Origin: Gorsachius magnificus
Taxonomy: Eukaryota; Chordata; Aves; Pelecaniformes; Ardeidae
Reading direction: 5' to 3'
DNA: 64,000 nucleotides
NCBI GenBank assembly: GCA_034008185.1
Contig: CM067081.1
Span: 30,192,806 to 30,256,805 of the forward strand
Position numbers and translations under genes: made by a program. The notes under the pieces were generated by a model. The model worked only from the letters and a program-made list of their open reading frames with translations. It was not told the origin of the DNA and did not search any database. Positions 22,601 to 37,600 of this stretch are shown here, piece after piece. Position 1 is the stretch's first letter. The number at the start of each line of letters is the position of its first letter.

Positions 22601-25600
22601 GGAGTTTGGTTATCTTGTGAAGCACAAGTATTTATTTTTTCCCCCATTCTCTGCCTCATTATGTTTATTCTCTTTAAGCTTGTTTTCACTTTTCTTACTG
22701 AATAGTTACATTCAGCCTTGGATTTCTGTTGTAGACTGTCCATATCTCTGAAGCTTGAAGGGAAAAACTGTTACTTGTGTGTGCATCTGAATTTTAATTC
22801 AGCTGAGGCTCAGTTGAAACTATGATTGTGTTGCTTGAGAGTCTTACTTGCTGTTGCTTTTTTCTTTTAGTACATTCTGTACCTTTAACAACATAGTGAG
22901 TCTTTTAAGAGTTCATAGAATATTCCCATATCTGCATCTCGCACTTAAAGGATGTATTAATTTTTCCACTTCATGTTGTGATTTTTAAAATCATATTGTC
23001 TGGCCCTTTTTTCAAGTTGTTTTCACCTGTTGTTTATGCAACAGATTGGAATTTCAGTTAATTTGTGAGTGTTAGTATCTAGCTAATACAGAACTCTTAT
23101 CAAATGTCCAGTTTGTGTTGTGTGATTATGGTCCTAATTTTAATTGTCCGAAGTGTAGACCAGTCTCATTTAAAGAAAAACTAGTACTGCAGTTAGGAGA
23201 TAATGGTTATATGTGTATTTAGGACAAATCTTTCATATGTATTAAAAGACCCTTAATTTTTCTTTTAAAGTGGACTAGCCTGTGAGCCGTAAGAGATTTC
23301 TGATGATCCTGTAGTATCTTTCTGTGACGTCTACAAAGCATATCACATGTTCATTAAATATTTTCCATGTATCAGCATATTTTTACTATTATAATTCTGA
23401 ATATTGACAGCAAACAGGATTCTAGGTTCTTTATTATTGCCTGTATATTTTATTAAAAAAAAAAATGAAGGGGGTGTATTTAATCACTCTGATACCATAA
23501 AGTTGACCCCTAACAGACTAGATTTTTCAAAAATGTATGGTATAGGCAATTTCAGTATTATGTTAATGAGAAATCAAGTATCTGTTATCTAAGCACCTGT
23601 TGTTTTCATTCTAGAGATAATGTCTCTGCCTCAGTTAACTGATTTGCCCTAGCTTACATAAATCTACAGTCCACCACAGACTTAAGCCTAAATTTTTCCA
23701 GTGGGGAAAATAGGTTAGTGCCTACAGCTGAGTTAAAATAGACAGGTAAGAAGTTGCTGGCTGCAAGATATGATACAAACCTTAGTCAGGAACCTTGAAT
23801 GACTATGATTGGGACACTGAATAGATAAGACTTCTGGTTGTATGAGAGCACAAGAGGATTTGTCAAAATCTCATCCTACTCAGTTATTCTAATATGGGTG
23901 GTAAGCGTGGATCTTGCAGCACTGCAGTGGTAGATAACTAGAATAGCAGATAAGTAACTGTTGATTGTGTTTAACTTAGTTCCATGGCTTGAACATCAGA
24001 GGTCTTAGAAGACTGATCTAGCAGGAACTGCAGTGCAGATGAGGTCTCTCATGTGGGATTTTGACAGTGATTCAGGGACATATCTTGAAAATAGTGCTTA
24101 ATGTCCTGTTGTTGACTAAGCCAGGAAATTTATAATCCCAATAACCCAAATAATCACGTTTGGTGTCTGCTCAGTGTAGCCACTCCCATTTCCTTTAGTT
24201 TACAGGGTTTTTTTTTCTATGTGTAGCTGCTACTGCTTGTGGAGAGCAGGGTGTTAATCTGATTTCTTGTAATAATAATGTTTGAAGATAAATTACCTGA
24301 ATACACTGTGTATTTTGTCAATGTCTCCTTGAGCCCAAAAGCTACATTGAACAAATTCAGAATTCAAAATAAATTTAGAGCACTGACATTCTTTTTTGAT
24401 GCTCAGCATACAAAATACGAGCAAAAAGTGGCCATCTCTTTCTTCCACCAATATGCCCCCCTCTGGGGCTTTCTATCCCAGAATGCTGACTTGATTATAT
24501 GCATCACTATATGTAAGACATAACGAACCTAGCTGTCTGCTCTGCTCCTGAACTCATGGCATCTCATGTGCCCAACTCAAGGCAAGTTGTGGGTGTGACT
24601 TCATGTCATAAAATAAATCAGCGATTGATGCAAATCCTTAATAAGCTGGACTGTAAACTGTAGCTGTTCACAGTCCGTTTTAAAACAGCTAAGTTGCTCC
24701 TGCTGTAGTGGTGATAAACTCTGGGATAGAGTTGTGGGGGGAGTCTTGGGGCGATTATTGAGAAGAATTGCCTTATGTTCATGAGTCAATAAGTTACTTT
24801 CAGTCAGCTTGTTGGTACTCTGGATTGATAACCCCCCAAAAGGTAGGGAGAATTGTGTATACAGCTCTCTCTTTGGCTTTTCCCCTTATGGGTTTTTTTG
24901 TTGGGTTTTTTTTTTGTTGTTGTTGTTTTTGAGTTTGGTTTTTTTGGTGTTTTCCCTGCTTGGTGTGCTGGCAACTGTGAAATTCATTATCCTTCTCCAG
25001 TATATAGAGAACACAGGCCTGGCTTAGTACTATGAATTGCACTGACTGAGCCAGGACCAGCTATGTAAAGTCATTGCTGTGAGGCAGAAAGGCTGCAGTA
25101 ATTAGCGACTTGATCCAGGGCTTGACAAGGTCAGTTATTTTTGGAACAAAAACATTCAGAAATATTTTTAGGAAATACGACCAAAATAATCTGTAAACCC
25201 AGATTCTTTGGGGCTGAATTTAAAGTTATGTTTGGTATGGATGATTATTTTAGCTTTTTTTAAAAAGTTTATAAAAGCTCAAATATAACCTATTTTTATC
25301 AGCTTGCATTTACTATATTCAGTCAAATAACTTTGGAAACCACCAGGATTTGTTTGCTGATTTATTAAATTTCGGATGATTCCAGTAGTGATTGTCACTT
25401 ACTAACCTGTAACTAACCGATAAGGTGCATCTTTTTTTAAGGGATAGTTTCCATTACCTTAAAAACAAGGTACAAGTTGTGATCACAGTTGCTTTGCTGC
25501 TTTTCAATGAATTTAAGGTAAGGAAAAGTTAAAATTCTTCCCTTTTGGAATAGTCAGATATCTGTTACATCAGTGCATACATGTTTCAAATGTTAGTGCC

Positions 25601-28600
25601 TTTTTTTTGTTCTTCATTTCAATGCTGTTATTCACTGTGTGAAGCACTGTTACTTGGTGGAATTCACAATATATGAAGTCCATTCTGTGGGTTGGGGGTT
25701 TTTTGAGACTGTCACGTAATAATTAATTGTCATAAATTGTGAAAAATTCAAGGACTGAATTGTTTTTGTAACTTACCAAGGACCTCATCTAAATTGGAGC
25801 ACTTAGAAGTTAATCAAGAAGTTATCACTTACATAATATGTTATTTAGACCTCAATTAAACTTGTTCTTAGATGAAAGAAGCAGGACAAACCTTTATACT
25901 AAACTGGCATTTTTGAAACTCTGTGACTTAGTAACGTTGGGAACTCTGTGATTTAGGTGCATGAAGACATCGATGTATCTTGGGGTTTTAAGTTTGATGT
26001 CTTAGTAAATCCTGCCATGTATTCATCACTCCTTTATTGTTCAGCATGAACATAGTCTAAAAATGCTTCTTTGACACACACCTCTACAGTTTTCACACGT
26101 GCACTATTCAATATGGAGATTTTATATTCCAAAACTATCATGTCTTGCATTGAATCGCCTTTTCAGGCTGCTTTGGGTTGGTTTTTCTTTGTTTTCTTGC
26201 TGTTAGTTTTGGTTTTGTTCTTAACGCAGACTTTTTGAGTAGAATTCCAAAATGACTGAAGTTGCACAATTAAATACTGTTTAAGCAGTACATTCAGTGC
26301 CAGACTTGGGAACTCAGAATATGTAAAGTTTTGAGCATCTATAAAAATAATACTAAGCACAGAGAATTTTTTTTTTTGCACGTTTCAAGATGGATATGCA
26401 ATGAAATCATTGCCTATAGAACTCAAACTTGCAAGCTCAGGCAAAGCAAGCAGCTGATACACTTAAATATATTTCTATGATTTTTTTTTTCTTTTCGACA
26501 AAGTTTGCTGTCTCTTATGCAATTCAGATAGCTGTTTTGTCTCTGTACTGTAATTAATTATAGTAAGTGATACCTGACTGGATCTTTGATTTTTGCTGTA
26601 GGGCTTCCAGACTGGGCCAGAAAAGTATGAGATGACATATTCTTAGAGCTTCAATAGTTAAGTGAAGCCATAAATGGTTATTTTCTAAAAAGAATGCTTA
26701 GGAGCAAATACAGAGGAGCAAATTACTTTTTCATTCCATTTATTTTCCTAGATACCTTAAGTTTCCTTTTCTTAAGTGGAAATTACGTAGCCGATGTTAT
26801 GGAGATAGCAGTTGTTTCAAGAATGCTCCCTGCATTCCTATGTTCTGTACTGGTGAGCCTAGGAGTTTAATTTCTGGCTCGGCTTTAGGAAAAGTTTGCT
26901 GTTGCACTGGTGTTCTGCTTTGAAAACCTTTGCTAACTGTTTCTTTTTTGTTGTTGTTTAAACCTGCAACTCCTTTGTTCCACTCACCTGCAATACAGAA
27001 AGCTTCAGTTATACTACTGAACCAATGTCCTAACTGAGTGTGCAGAAATCATTTTATCTACTGCTAATCTGTAATGCCAGTAAGGGATGAAGCAAAAGCC
27101 ATGTAACTACCTAGTAATCCTCCATAGACATTCTGAATAAGAAACTGATTAGTGCATATCTTGGTCATTGGAGTATCTCTTTAAGTATTTGTGATGTGGT
27201 TAACTAAAGAATTGAAAATTTACTTTGCCTAGAATATCCTTACTGTAGCCTATAGGGAAGGACACCTGTACATAGCTGAATTTAGGTTTTGGAATCTCCT
27301 CACCTCATGGAAGAGAGGTCTTTTGTGATAGCCATCCTTGCTGTAAAATCTTTGCCATTGATACCCTCACTTTCAGAGTGTGAATGAGTGCAGGAGCAAT
27401 CATGACTGCTTGAACAGCATTTTCCATTTCCTTGGGGGAAAAGATGGTGAGTTAATGGAAGCATGAGTTCAGACCTTGATATATTCTAGTAGACTTTCTT
27501 GAAGCTGTTTTTAAGGTCTTCTCCAAAAGATAGAATAATTTGAGATAGTATTTTATCTTCTAGCTTCAAAAGAAAAGGGAGTCTGTGTGTGTGTGTGTGA
27601 AATACAGTTGAATGCTTGTGGTTGAGCCTTTCAAAAGGTGGACAATCAGTAGCAAAAAAGAGGAGAAGAGGAATGATGGTATTTGCTGTCCCTGATGTCA
27701 GAAACCATGAACTAACTGTTGGATGAAACACAGAGTTGGATCAAGAGGTTAGGGTTCAATGAGTGATTACTTCTCATTTGTACTTAAACAATCATTTAGG
27801 GTTTTTTAGGTATACACAGTTTTAGAAAAGAAGTATTTACCTGTTTATATGTATTTTGAGATAGTATTCAAACAGAGTGTGCCTAAGTTTTGTCTCCTTG
27901 TTACTCAGTTACCTCATATAAGGATAATTTTTATTAACTTGTGCACCCTCTGCTGGCTAGTTTTCCAATTACAAAGTAAAAATACAAATTTACATAGGTG
28001 AGGTAGTCTCTGATATGCTATTTTGGCCAAACATTTATAAAAGTCCCTTTTATGGGGGTAAAACTACAATGAAAACCATGCAAGTCCTAGTTTGTGAGAG
28101 TCAGTGGTGGTGTTGAGAGGTTGTGTTTTCATAGCGCACAGTTATTGCCATGGGCTCAGTTGAGACTCCTTCAGCATTTGTCAAACTTGTTTCTTTCCCT
28201 CATCCCTCAGTTGAAGAGCTTTGGTGGTTTTACCCATCCCGTATATTGTTTCATATACAGAGGAACTAGATCTTTATGGTTCTTGAGACTATGAAGGACT
28301 GTACTTTGAGCTTCTGAAACCTGCTACTGTCATCTGCATTTCTGATGGTAGTCACTTTCCTTTCAAGACATGGAACGCTGCTGTTTTGGGTGTAGTATGG
28401 GGCTCTCTCATATTACCTTTAACAGGTGATTAATTTACCTGTGTTCTTAAAACCTGTCTTTCAGGGTGAGGTAGTATTCCCAGCTGTCTAACATGAAGGG
28501 GAGAGGTGGAGCCTAAGCCCTCCTATCTTGGATACTGCGGGGAGAGCTAGAAGGTTTCAGTGTTATGATAGAGCATGTATGTCCATACTGCAGGTGTTTA

Positions 28601-31600
28601 TAGACTAGGGCTAATGGTAAGAATCCTTCCGCTGCCCTGCAGCCCTTTCAGAAAAACATTGGGCGTTTTTTCTTGGTGGTAGTGTAATTCCTGGAATAGT
28701 GTTTCATTAGCTTGTTTCATAAGATTCCAATGTGTGACTGACCTGGCATCTATCTTTGCTATTAAATCAGGCATCAAGGGAGATTTCTGTTTTATATTAA
28801 GATTTCTTTTATAACTTGAAAACTTCATAACAGATTTCAAAACACTTGTATTCTGTGTAAAACTCAGTGGTTAGTGTAGCTTTCACTGAACTTTCTTCAG
28901 AGGCTTCTGAAAGGGATCTTGAAATACATCTGCTGTACAAAATATCTGATCATCTACTAGTAAGACAGAATTGCTACCACTGCAAAACTGCATTATCTAT
29001 TGAATAATCACCAGTATCAAGGGAGTATATAAAAATCTTACAGACAGCAAAACAGAGACGAGTTAGCAGCTTTCTTTGTGCATGAAGCCTGGCTTGTCAG
29101 AGATCTTAATCCTGTATGGAATTCCAGTCCATTCTTCAGCTCTTCCTCATTCAGCCTGAAATCACAGAAGTCTCTCTGATGCTTAGGTGGTTCCCATTTG
29201 TGGGGTCAGTTTGTATTCTAAAACAGCCATAACAAATAAAGTTAAATATGGTTTCAAAGCTGTTTTTATCATGCAGGTTCAGTCACTTAGGTAATACCAT
29301 GATGCAGTTCTGAGGTGCTGTGCTTTTCAGTCTGGCTACAGAATCATGGAGCTTTTGTGGCATATCCTTTGAGAAGTCATTTATCAAAGCTAATGTTGTG
29401 GTAGAACCTGACTGCCCTTCTTGCTCTTTCCTCCCCCCAGCGTATTCTTCCTTGCATTCTGATAGATCACGGAGTTTTTTGTAGTGTGTTTGTGCTAAAT
29501 ATTAATTAGGTGATGTGCAGCATAGCTTCATCTGGGAAAGGTTCCATTTAAAGCCATTTTGCTTGTTACCAAGTAGTAGGAAAGAATTCACTAATCTGCT
29601 GAGGCAGAAAGTGTATTCGTTCTTGAGTACTGTAGTGTGTACATATGCATGCATGGTTATGCTGCATGTCTACATACATTTGAAAAAAATCTTGAGGGCA
29701 AAGTAGTTTTTAAGAGTCATATTGCCAATTACGATTTCACTAAAATACTACTATGATGCCAGTGTATTCAACTGTGTTTGTGAATTGGGAAACAATTGTG
29801 TGAATGCATAAAATACAGTTGATTCTATAGGTCTTCACAATTATATTGTTTGGTTCTGCAGGGATGATAGAAAATAGTGAAAGTTGCTGAAAATGCAAGT
29901 GGGGCAAGTAAGAAGTTGCACAAGATGCTACAGTTCCTGTGTAGCTGACTGTCAGAGCACAGAGCAGCTGCGTGCTTGACTGATAGTGTTCTGCCTTGAG
30001 CGATGAAGGGGAAAGTCTCTTATAAATGTTAAATTAATGTTTAGACACTTCATGATTTTGCTAAAGTGTAACTGAAGTTCCTAAGATACAAAAAGCAAGT
30101 GAAAACTATGATGGATTTGGACCATCTGTTTTAGTTTGTTGAAATTTGAGCTCAGTGTTTTGGTATTTTTTAAGCTATTATCAGTTTAAAAAAAAACAGC
30201 TTTAAGGCTAATAATTTTGCCATCATTCTGGCTTTTAGATTTAATTTTAAACTATTGTTTTTGAACAATGGTTGCTCACAAATTCTCATGAGCATTTATG
30301 AGAATCTTGACCTTTTCAATTCTAAAAAACCTGATTGAATCGAAAAAACTGATAGTGCACTTTTGTATTTCCTGGTCAGATGACTAAATTTACTGGCAGT
30401 TAGGGCTGATACTTCTGAAAATAAAAAGGCTCTGCTGAGATAATATAATGTATGGTGGATGTGCAATACAACTTCTGTTAAATTTTGTGATTTACTGAAA
30501 TGAACGCTTACCTTGTAGACATTTGATTGTGATCTGAAAACGATTTTTTTCCAGTGATTAGTAATGTGTTCTGTTATAAATACGCACTGTATTTCAGTTT
30601 ACGTTTATTTCCAACTTCTAGCCTTTCTTGGGCATGAAGCTTTTGTACTACTAAATACTTATTTCTTTTTATAGTAGTTGCTTGTTGAACATGACATTTT
30701 TAGTCTCTGACTTGGCATTTTTTTGCTCATGTTTCTACCTTTCTTAAGTTTTTCAACACTTCTGACTCTGAAATTAATGTTTAAATGTGTGCATTGAGGT
30801 AACAGTAGTCTTAAATCAGTCTTCTCTTACTGCATGTGTATTATTGTATACTCGCACATCTGAAGGTCGTGATAGCTTTTGAGTTGCATTATGCTTTGAA
30901 AAAGAAAAAAAAAATCTATGAATGTATTAATCAGTCATGCTGAAACTGGTTGCTAAGCTTACTTGCCTACAAAAGTGAATTAGTTTTGAGGGTCTTAACC
31001 AGACAACAATGGTCTTGATAATTTGATACTCTTTTGGCTCAATCTGAGGCTCCCTCAGAACATCACGGGTGGGCTGGCTTTGCCGCTTACTGGGACCCGG
31101 TGTGAGCGGTGCAGAGCTCAATGGTGCTCACAGCTCTGTATTTGTTGTGTATTATCTGAGCACAGAACTACTTCACCTGGAGACTGAAGAAATGGCAGCG
31201 TAACTGAGTTGCTTTGTGATTTGGAACAAATAGTTGTGAAGCTGTGAAATTGTTCAAAAGAATGTGTGTTGTGTAACAGATAAGTTAGTTCTAAGGCTTT
31301 GAATCTCTTGCTTACTCCATTTTAGCCTAGCAAGCTTGCAAGATTGCCCTGGTATTGATGCTGATTTTTAAGTAACTACCAAAAAGAGGTGTGGGGGATT
31401 TTTTGTCTCCTTGGTGCATATCTGCCCTTGAAAGTGCAGATTACAGGTGAATGAAAAAACCCTCTTGTACCACATTACAGGACTTGGTGGTTGAACAGGA
31501 TGATCAGCCATTAAAATCTTTGGTGCTTCTTCCTTAGTACTTTTCTTCACCACTGCTAGGAACCTTCAGAGGGAAAAGCGTATTATTGAAAAGAGCTTTC

Positions 31601-34600
31601 AGTCAGATGATGCTCAGCTATTTGGACAGAAAAGGATACCAAATGAGCCAGTTTGCCTACTTGGCACAATTAGCTGAAGTCCCTATGGGAGCTAGTTGCC
31701 ACAGAATTTTCACCTAGAAAAATAAGTAACATTTAGGGTTCTTTTCTAAAATGTTTGTTTATAAGCAAACCTATTTAAAAATAAGAGTTTAAAATAAAAC
31801 TTTTCAATTCACTGTAGCCTGAGTAGTAAATTGGGGCTCAAACTGCCACAGTTTGAACATAGTAGTTGAGTTTCAAGACTATCACTGGTTATAACCTCTC
31901 TGAAAACAGATAACACAAGAACAGAAGTATTTTTGCTTGTATACTTGTTAGAATAGGCCTATATAATGCTAGCTGAAATTGTGAGTGATACCCTTATTTT
32001 TCCCAAGGTATTGGTACTGAGGCTGAGTTGATCTTGGTACTAAGGCCTACTTACTTCAAGAACTCAGGGTTTCACGCTTTCTATCTTTGACTTTCCTGTG
32101 TGGGAATGTAAGATGAAACTAAAATTAGCTGCTGGATTATTTTTCTTTTGAAATGAACAAAACCTCGTGGTGATTAGTTAGTTGTCAGAGTAAGTTGTAA
32201 CCAGGCTTCTTATTTACACCTTGGTATGCTGAGCTGATGTGCAGTGCATTTCTGCATACCTGTAAGCTGCCAAAGAGCTGGTAATGTGTGCTCTGCCACT
32301 CATGGTTTCACGGTGGAACTAAAATGATGGAGCTGTACTGAATTGATTTCATATGCATTCACAGTCAATGGTGTTGCTATGTATTTTCAAGAATATATTT
32401 CGTAGTGTTTTATTTTAATAGTGTATTTCTAAAGGAAGAGCAATAGAAAATAATTTTATTTTTTTTAAAAAATTGGTAAGTGTAAGTCTTCCAGAATTTA
32501 ATTTTGTCAAACATACTAAAACGTCTCTGAGTTTTGAGAGCTTATATAAAAGTAAGAGTGGGTTTCTTTTTTTATAGGAATACCTGACTTAATACTGGTT
32601 TTGCATGCCTTCATATAACTAAGGTCAGGTATAGGGTCAGAAGAGTCAGCGGTGTTCTTTAAGAATTAATGACGTGGAAATTTTAAGACAAAAATAGTAA
32701 ACCTCAATAATAGACATTTTATCTGAAATTCTTCCTTGATATATTTTAATTATGTTTCTGCTCCTTTAGGTGGACCATAGATACTCATTTCATGTTTCTA
32801 AATTGCATGGAGCCGTGAACCTAAGTGCAGCTCAGTGAACTCAGCTCTGTTCACTTGTCTTTTAATAATTCAGTGGTGAACTGTGTACTCTGTGACTTGA
32901 TTTCATAAATTCTTTTTAGAAAGGGTAATATTTATAGCTGTATCGATGAGTTGATGACCTCAAGATTACTGTATTTTCACATCTAGCTAGTGAAGAAGAG
33001 ATTTCAAGGGGAAACCTTCCCTTGTTACTTAAACAGGTGTGAAGTGTTCCGCAACAGTACATGGCTAGTGTTTCCACAGTTATCCTGTAGATGATACATG
33101 TGGAAATGGGAGTTACTTTGTCTTTGGTGGCAGAGACTCTCAAATCTGTTGTTACTCTGGCTGCAAATGAATGTTGTTCTTGTTCTGGTAAAAAAGAGAT
33201 TCTGGCTTTTGTAAATATGTTGCTACATGAATTGATTCTTGACTTAGTATGTCTGCGTGATTATCTGTTGTTCGGGTAAAATGCTTGTGAATTGTAAAAC
33301 CTTTTTGGACTTCTGTAAGTATTTGTTTCCAGATTGTAAAAGAGAGACTGAGGATGAAATAATTTCTCCCTCAGACATTTTTTTTTTTGGGGGGGGGGGA
33401 GCGACCTCAAGCTTAGTATCTCTTGTTTCCTTCCTTATGATTTCATAGTCATTCTGAGCCCTAAGTGTTTAAGTTTAATGCTTAAATTTTAGATGGGTAA
33501 AATTGAGAAAGATTATAGTTGAGGTACACAAAAATGTTTAAGCTAATGAGGATATCTGGATAATAGGGGTTGTCAAAGACTAAATTTTAACACTTAAATT
33601 TCAAAGTGGACCAGAATATTGACCTAAAGAGCATTACTTATGACATTCTAAATCTAAAGTCTTGTTATTTTTATCAATTGTGAATTTATTTTTAGAATCA
33701 TTTATTAGCAATAGGGTTAAAGTATTGTTATGCTCAATATTCATGACAACAGTGTCCTTTTCCTCTAGTTAGAAACCCCACTTTCAATATTTTAGTGCAA
33801 TGTAATTAGCTTCTAGCTGATGTTTTACAGTTGTGGTGAACTACTAGTTGGCAGAATAACATACTGTAACTTTTTTTCAGAATTAAATAAGGCTAAATAT
33901 TCTATGGAAATTATTTTAATTAAAATTGAGTGTATTTTGAGAGTCCTTAAGTTCTTTTGAGTAATGGTTTAAATTGGATTATGAACTAGCTTATCTTTCA
34001 GGGAGATTGATTTTCACTGTTTAATTTTATTTTTGCATGTTTTTTATCATAGTAATGGTGTGCTATTTTAAAAGAAAAACTCAAAAACCCTAGGGTTTGA
34101 GAAAATATTGAGCAGATAACTTTTTAATTTTTCTGTTGGCATCTAGTAAATTGATCACTGTGAGTGGTGTTGCCACTTCAAAGTGGACACCCCTCACCAA
34201 ATATATTTCAAATTGTTAGGTGATATTTCTGTTCCAAGCACATAATCAGTCAATGATCCTTTATATTAAATGGGTTCTAAAAAATGGCTTTAAAGGTCTT
34301 TTTCTTAAAACCTATTAATTCTCTCTCCATATTTTTAGAGTAAATTTGTCTTTATAAGCAGAACTAGGCTGTAGATCTAGTTGTATTTTTCTTTATTGTT
34401 TTCTGAAGAAGAAAAACAAGGCCTGAAGCTTGGCAATAGGAGAGTGGGACCCACTAAACAAAAGCTGGTGGTGGCTTTTATCCAGTCTGTTTTTAACCCT
34501 ACATAGAGTGGAGTGTGCTGCTTGGGCTTGGAGTTGACATGTGCATGGATTACTTTGGGATCCTCTTTTTCAGGAGGGGCAGAAGGCTCCTGGCATATTA

Positions 34601-37600
34601 AGGAAGTGCCAGTAGCAAACCAGGGTTTTTTATTACAGCTAAACTGGTTGAATATTTTGCTGGGATCACAGAATGTCTTACCTTGTATATGTTTCTATCT
34701 TAAATGATTAATCTAGAAAGTTTATCTATTTTTCAAGTATTTGTTTCTGAAGTACGTCTTGCATGCATGGTTGAACCACCTTGGTCAAAACGTAACTGGT
34801 ACTATTCATGTCAGAATTTTCATTAATACATAGAATATTAGTTCTTAACCCAGGGATCATGATCACAAGGTACTATGCAAATGCTTTAGCTGGTCACACA
34901 GTAATTAAATCACATGTAAAATCAACCCTGGAATAGGGGGAATTGGAAGTATCTCTGGTTTGAAGAGACAGTTGCTCCTCTCAACAGCTGCTAGTTTGTC
35001 AGAATACTGCAGTACACATAGTTCTCAAAGTCCTACATTAACCATTTTTGCCATGTTTCTGTAGGCATTTATTGAATATAGATACATTAAGTGCATAGCT
35101 TTACATGGTCTAACTGCAAAAAGAGTCAAAACTCCATAGTACTGTACTATATGGTACGTGAGAATAAGTACCTCAGGCCTCACTGTTTTGTCGGTGGGTA
35201 TCAGTAGCCATTTAATGACTGAACAGAAGCTTACAAATTTGTTACAGCTTTTTAAATGAAATTGCTTTTTTTCCCTTAGGGACGAAACCCCTTTTTTCTG
35301 GAGCCAGCAATAATTATAACAGTTACTGATGGAAGTAAATTAACTACTACCAGTGGGATACAGGAAGAGGTAAGATCTGACCTCTGTTTACAATGATGTG
35401 TACTAAATGTTGTGTTAGAATACTGTTTACAGTAGGGGCATAAATGACTCCTCAAAAGTATGCTCATTAATAACTTAAACTTTCATGTTCTTTCCTTTTA
35501 ATATGAGGTAATTTTATGTAATAGTATTACAAAAACCTGAATAGCTCTTTTTCCTTATATGTGACAGAAACTGTTGGTCTCTTTAGTATACTCAGTTCAC
35601 TGTTTTTGTCCAGGGAGTTCATAGCTTTTCAAACATGTTAGCAAAAGGAATTGATTTCGGTAAAGCATGTATGTGTTTAACTGGTCTAGATATAAATTCT
35701 TTATGTATAGACCTAAATTGACGTAGTGATTTCCCAAAGGGTGTAGCCACTAGGGAGTATGTGAGATACGTACTTCTTTCACACTGGGCTCTTAAAGTGG
35801 TTATAATCAAACCAGTAGTGTCCTTATAATCCAAGATCAGAACTGAAGAAATGTATTTCAAATTAAATCTGTAGAGCAGTTTAAAACCCCAGATCTTAGT
35901 ATACTAGAGGACCCGCTCAGGCATCTGGCAAACTCAGAGTTATAGCAAATGCTGAGGCATTAAACTGTTTTAATTTACTGGCCGTTTTGAATTCTTTCCT
36001 TAAAAAGATGGAAGAGGTCACTAGGGATAGGATTGGTTTGATCAGCTCAGTGCCCATTCCATGCAGTAGTAAAAAACCCAAACAACAACAACAAAATCCT
36101 AAGCTCATTCCCTTTTCAGGGAAAAGGTTAATATCCAAAGGTCTGCCCTAAAGCTTAAGGGGAGGATTCAGACTTTTCCATGTGGTATACCACATTTGAC
36201 TACACAGATTAACTTGTCATACATTGCTGTTCCCTGGTTACTCAAATTTCTCCTAACACTCTATTATATTGCATTCTTACAGCACTTACAGAAGTTGTTA
36301 GTATGGGAAGTGGTATTTGAGTGTGTTTGTAATGTATCTGACTTAGAGGAAGAAAGTTGAACAACCTCATAATTCTGTGTGGACTAATAACAAATAGCCA
36401 TAGCCAGTAACTGAAAGGGAATGCCTAGGTCCATGATACCAAGTAGGTTGTCTCACTTCCTCACTTCCATCGTATTTTTTTTACCAAATAAACTATTTTC
36501 AGCTTAATCCAGTGACTGACTAGGTGTGGTCTGACAAACTGAGTAGAATAACAGCCTTGTATTTACAGTGATTGTCTGAGCAAGTGTTAATTGAACAGAG
36601 GGTAGTGTGACACTTCTAGAGCCTTCCACATTTAATGCTGTTAGCAGCAGAATACTGTTTTGTTTTTTTTTAAAAGCTAATTGGGTAATCACTTAGCTGT
36701 GTAAGTTCTTTCTTAAGGAGAAACAACTTCTCTGCTGTCAGGTAACTAACTTGTAAAATCTGACATTGACATCCTGGAGTGAGGGACACCAAGATGCTCA
36801 GGGGGTGAAGCAAATGACTTCTGGGTAGAAGCTGAGAACTGGGTTAGTTCAGCCTGTAGAAGAGAAGTGTGTGGGCAGGGGGGGCATGTCGTACCACCAT
36901 CTGCAACAACTTAATGGGGGATGGAGCCTGGCTTTTCTTGGAGGTGCACAGGGCTAAAATGAGAAGCAACAGCTGCCAAATTCTACCTTGGGAAATTCTG
37001 ATTGGATATCAAGAAAAATTTTATCTCTGTGGGTGACTGAACATAGGTTGTCCAGTGGTTGTGAGATCACCATGCTCAAAACTGAGTTGCACCAAGACTC
37101 TGAGCAGTCAGAAGGACTGGACTGTATAACCTTCACGTGTCCCTTCTAATGTACACAATTCTATGGTTCTACATGACATTTCCTTTCATCTTGTTCATTT
37201 ATCCAAAATGATTTAGGTAAGAAAGCTCTATTGGCTGGCATGAGATCTTTATCTTATAGCAAGAGTCGGGTTTTTTTACCACCAGCAAGTTTTTTTGTGT
37301 TCCTTTTCCTTCAAATACGGATACAACTTTTTCACCTTAGTCTTTAAAAGAAGACATCTTATGGTCAGGCAACCATTTAGTCACACATTCACATCTTTAA
37401 ATTGTTGTAAGCTATGTTGAGAAAATGGGTTTTCTGGTGGCTGCTTAAATCTACTAAGTTTAGGCTTGGCTCATGAGCAGTGCTGACTGATAAGCGTGCA
37501 CTGTGCACAGAGTTTTAATGTCATGATTGTGACGTTGGGCCAAATTTGACCCAGTATTCGATGATTGTTAAACTGCATTCTAGAGATGCAGAATCTGCTC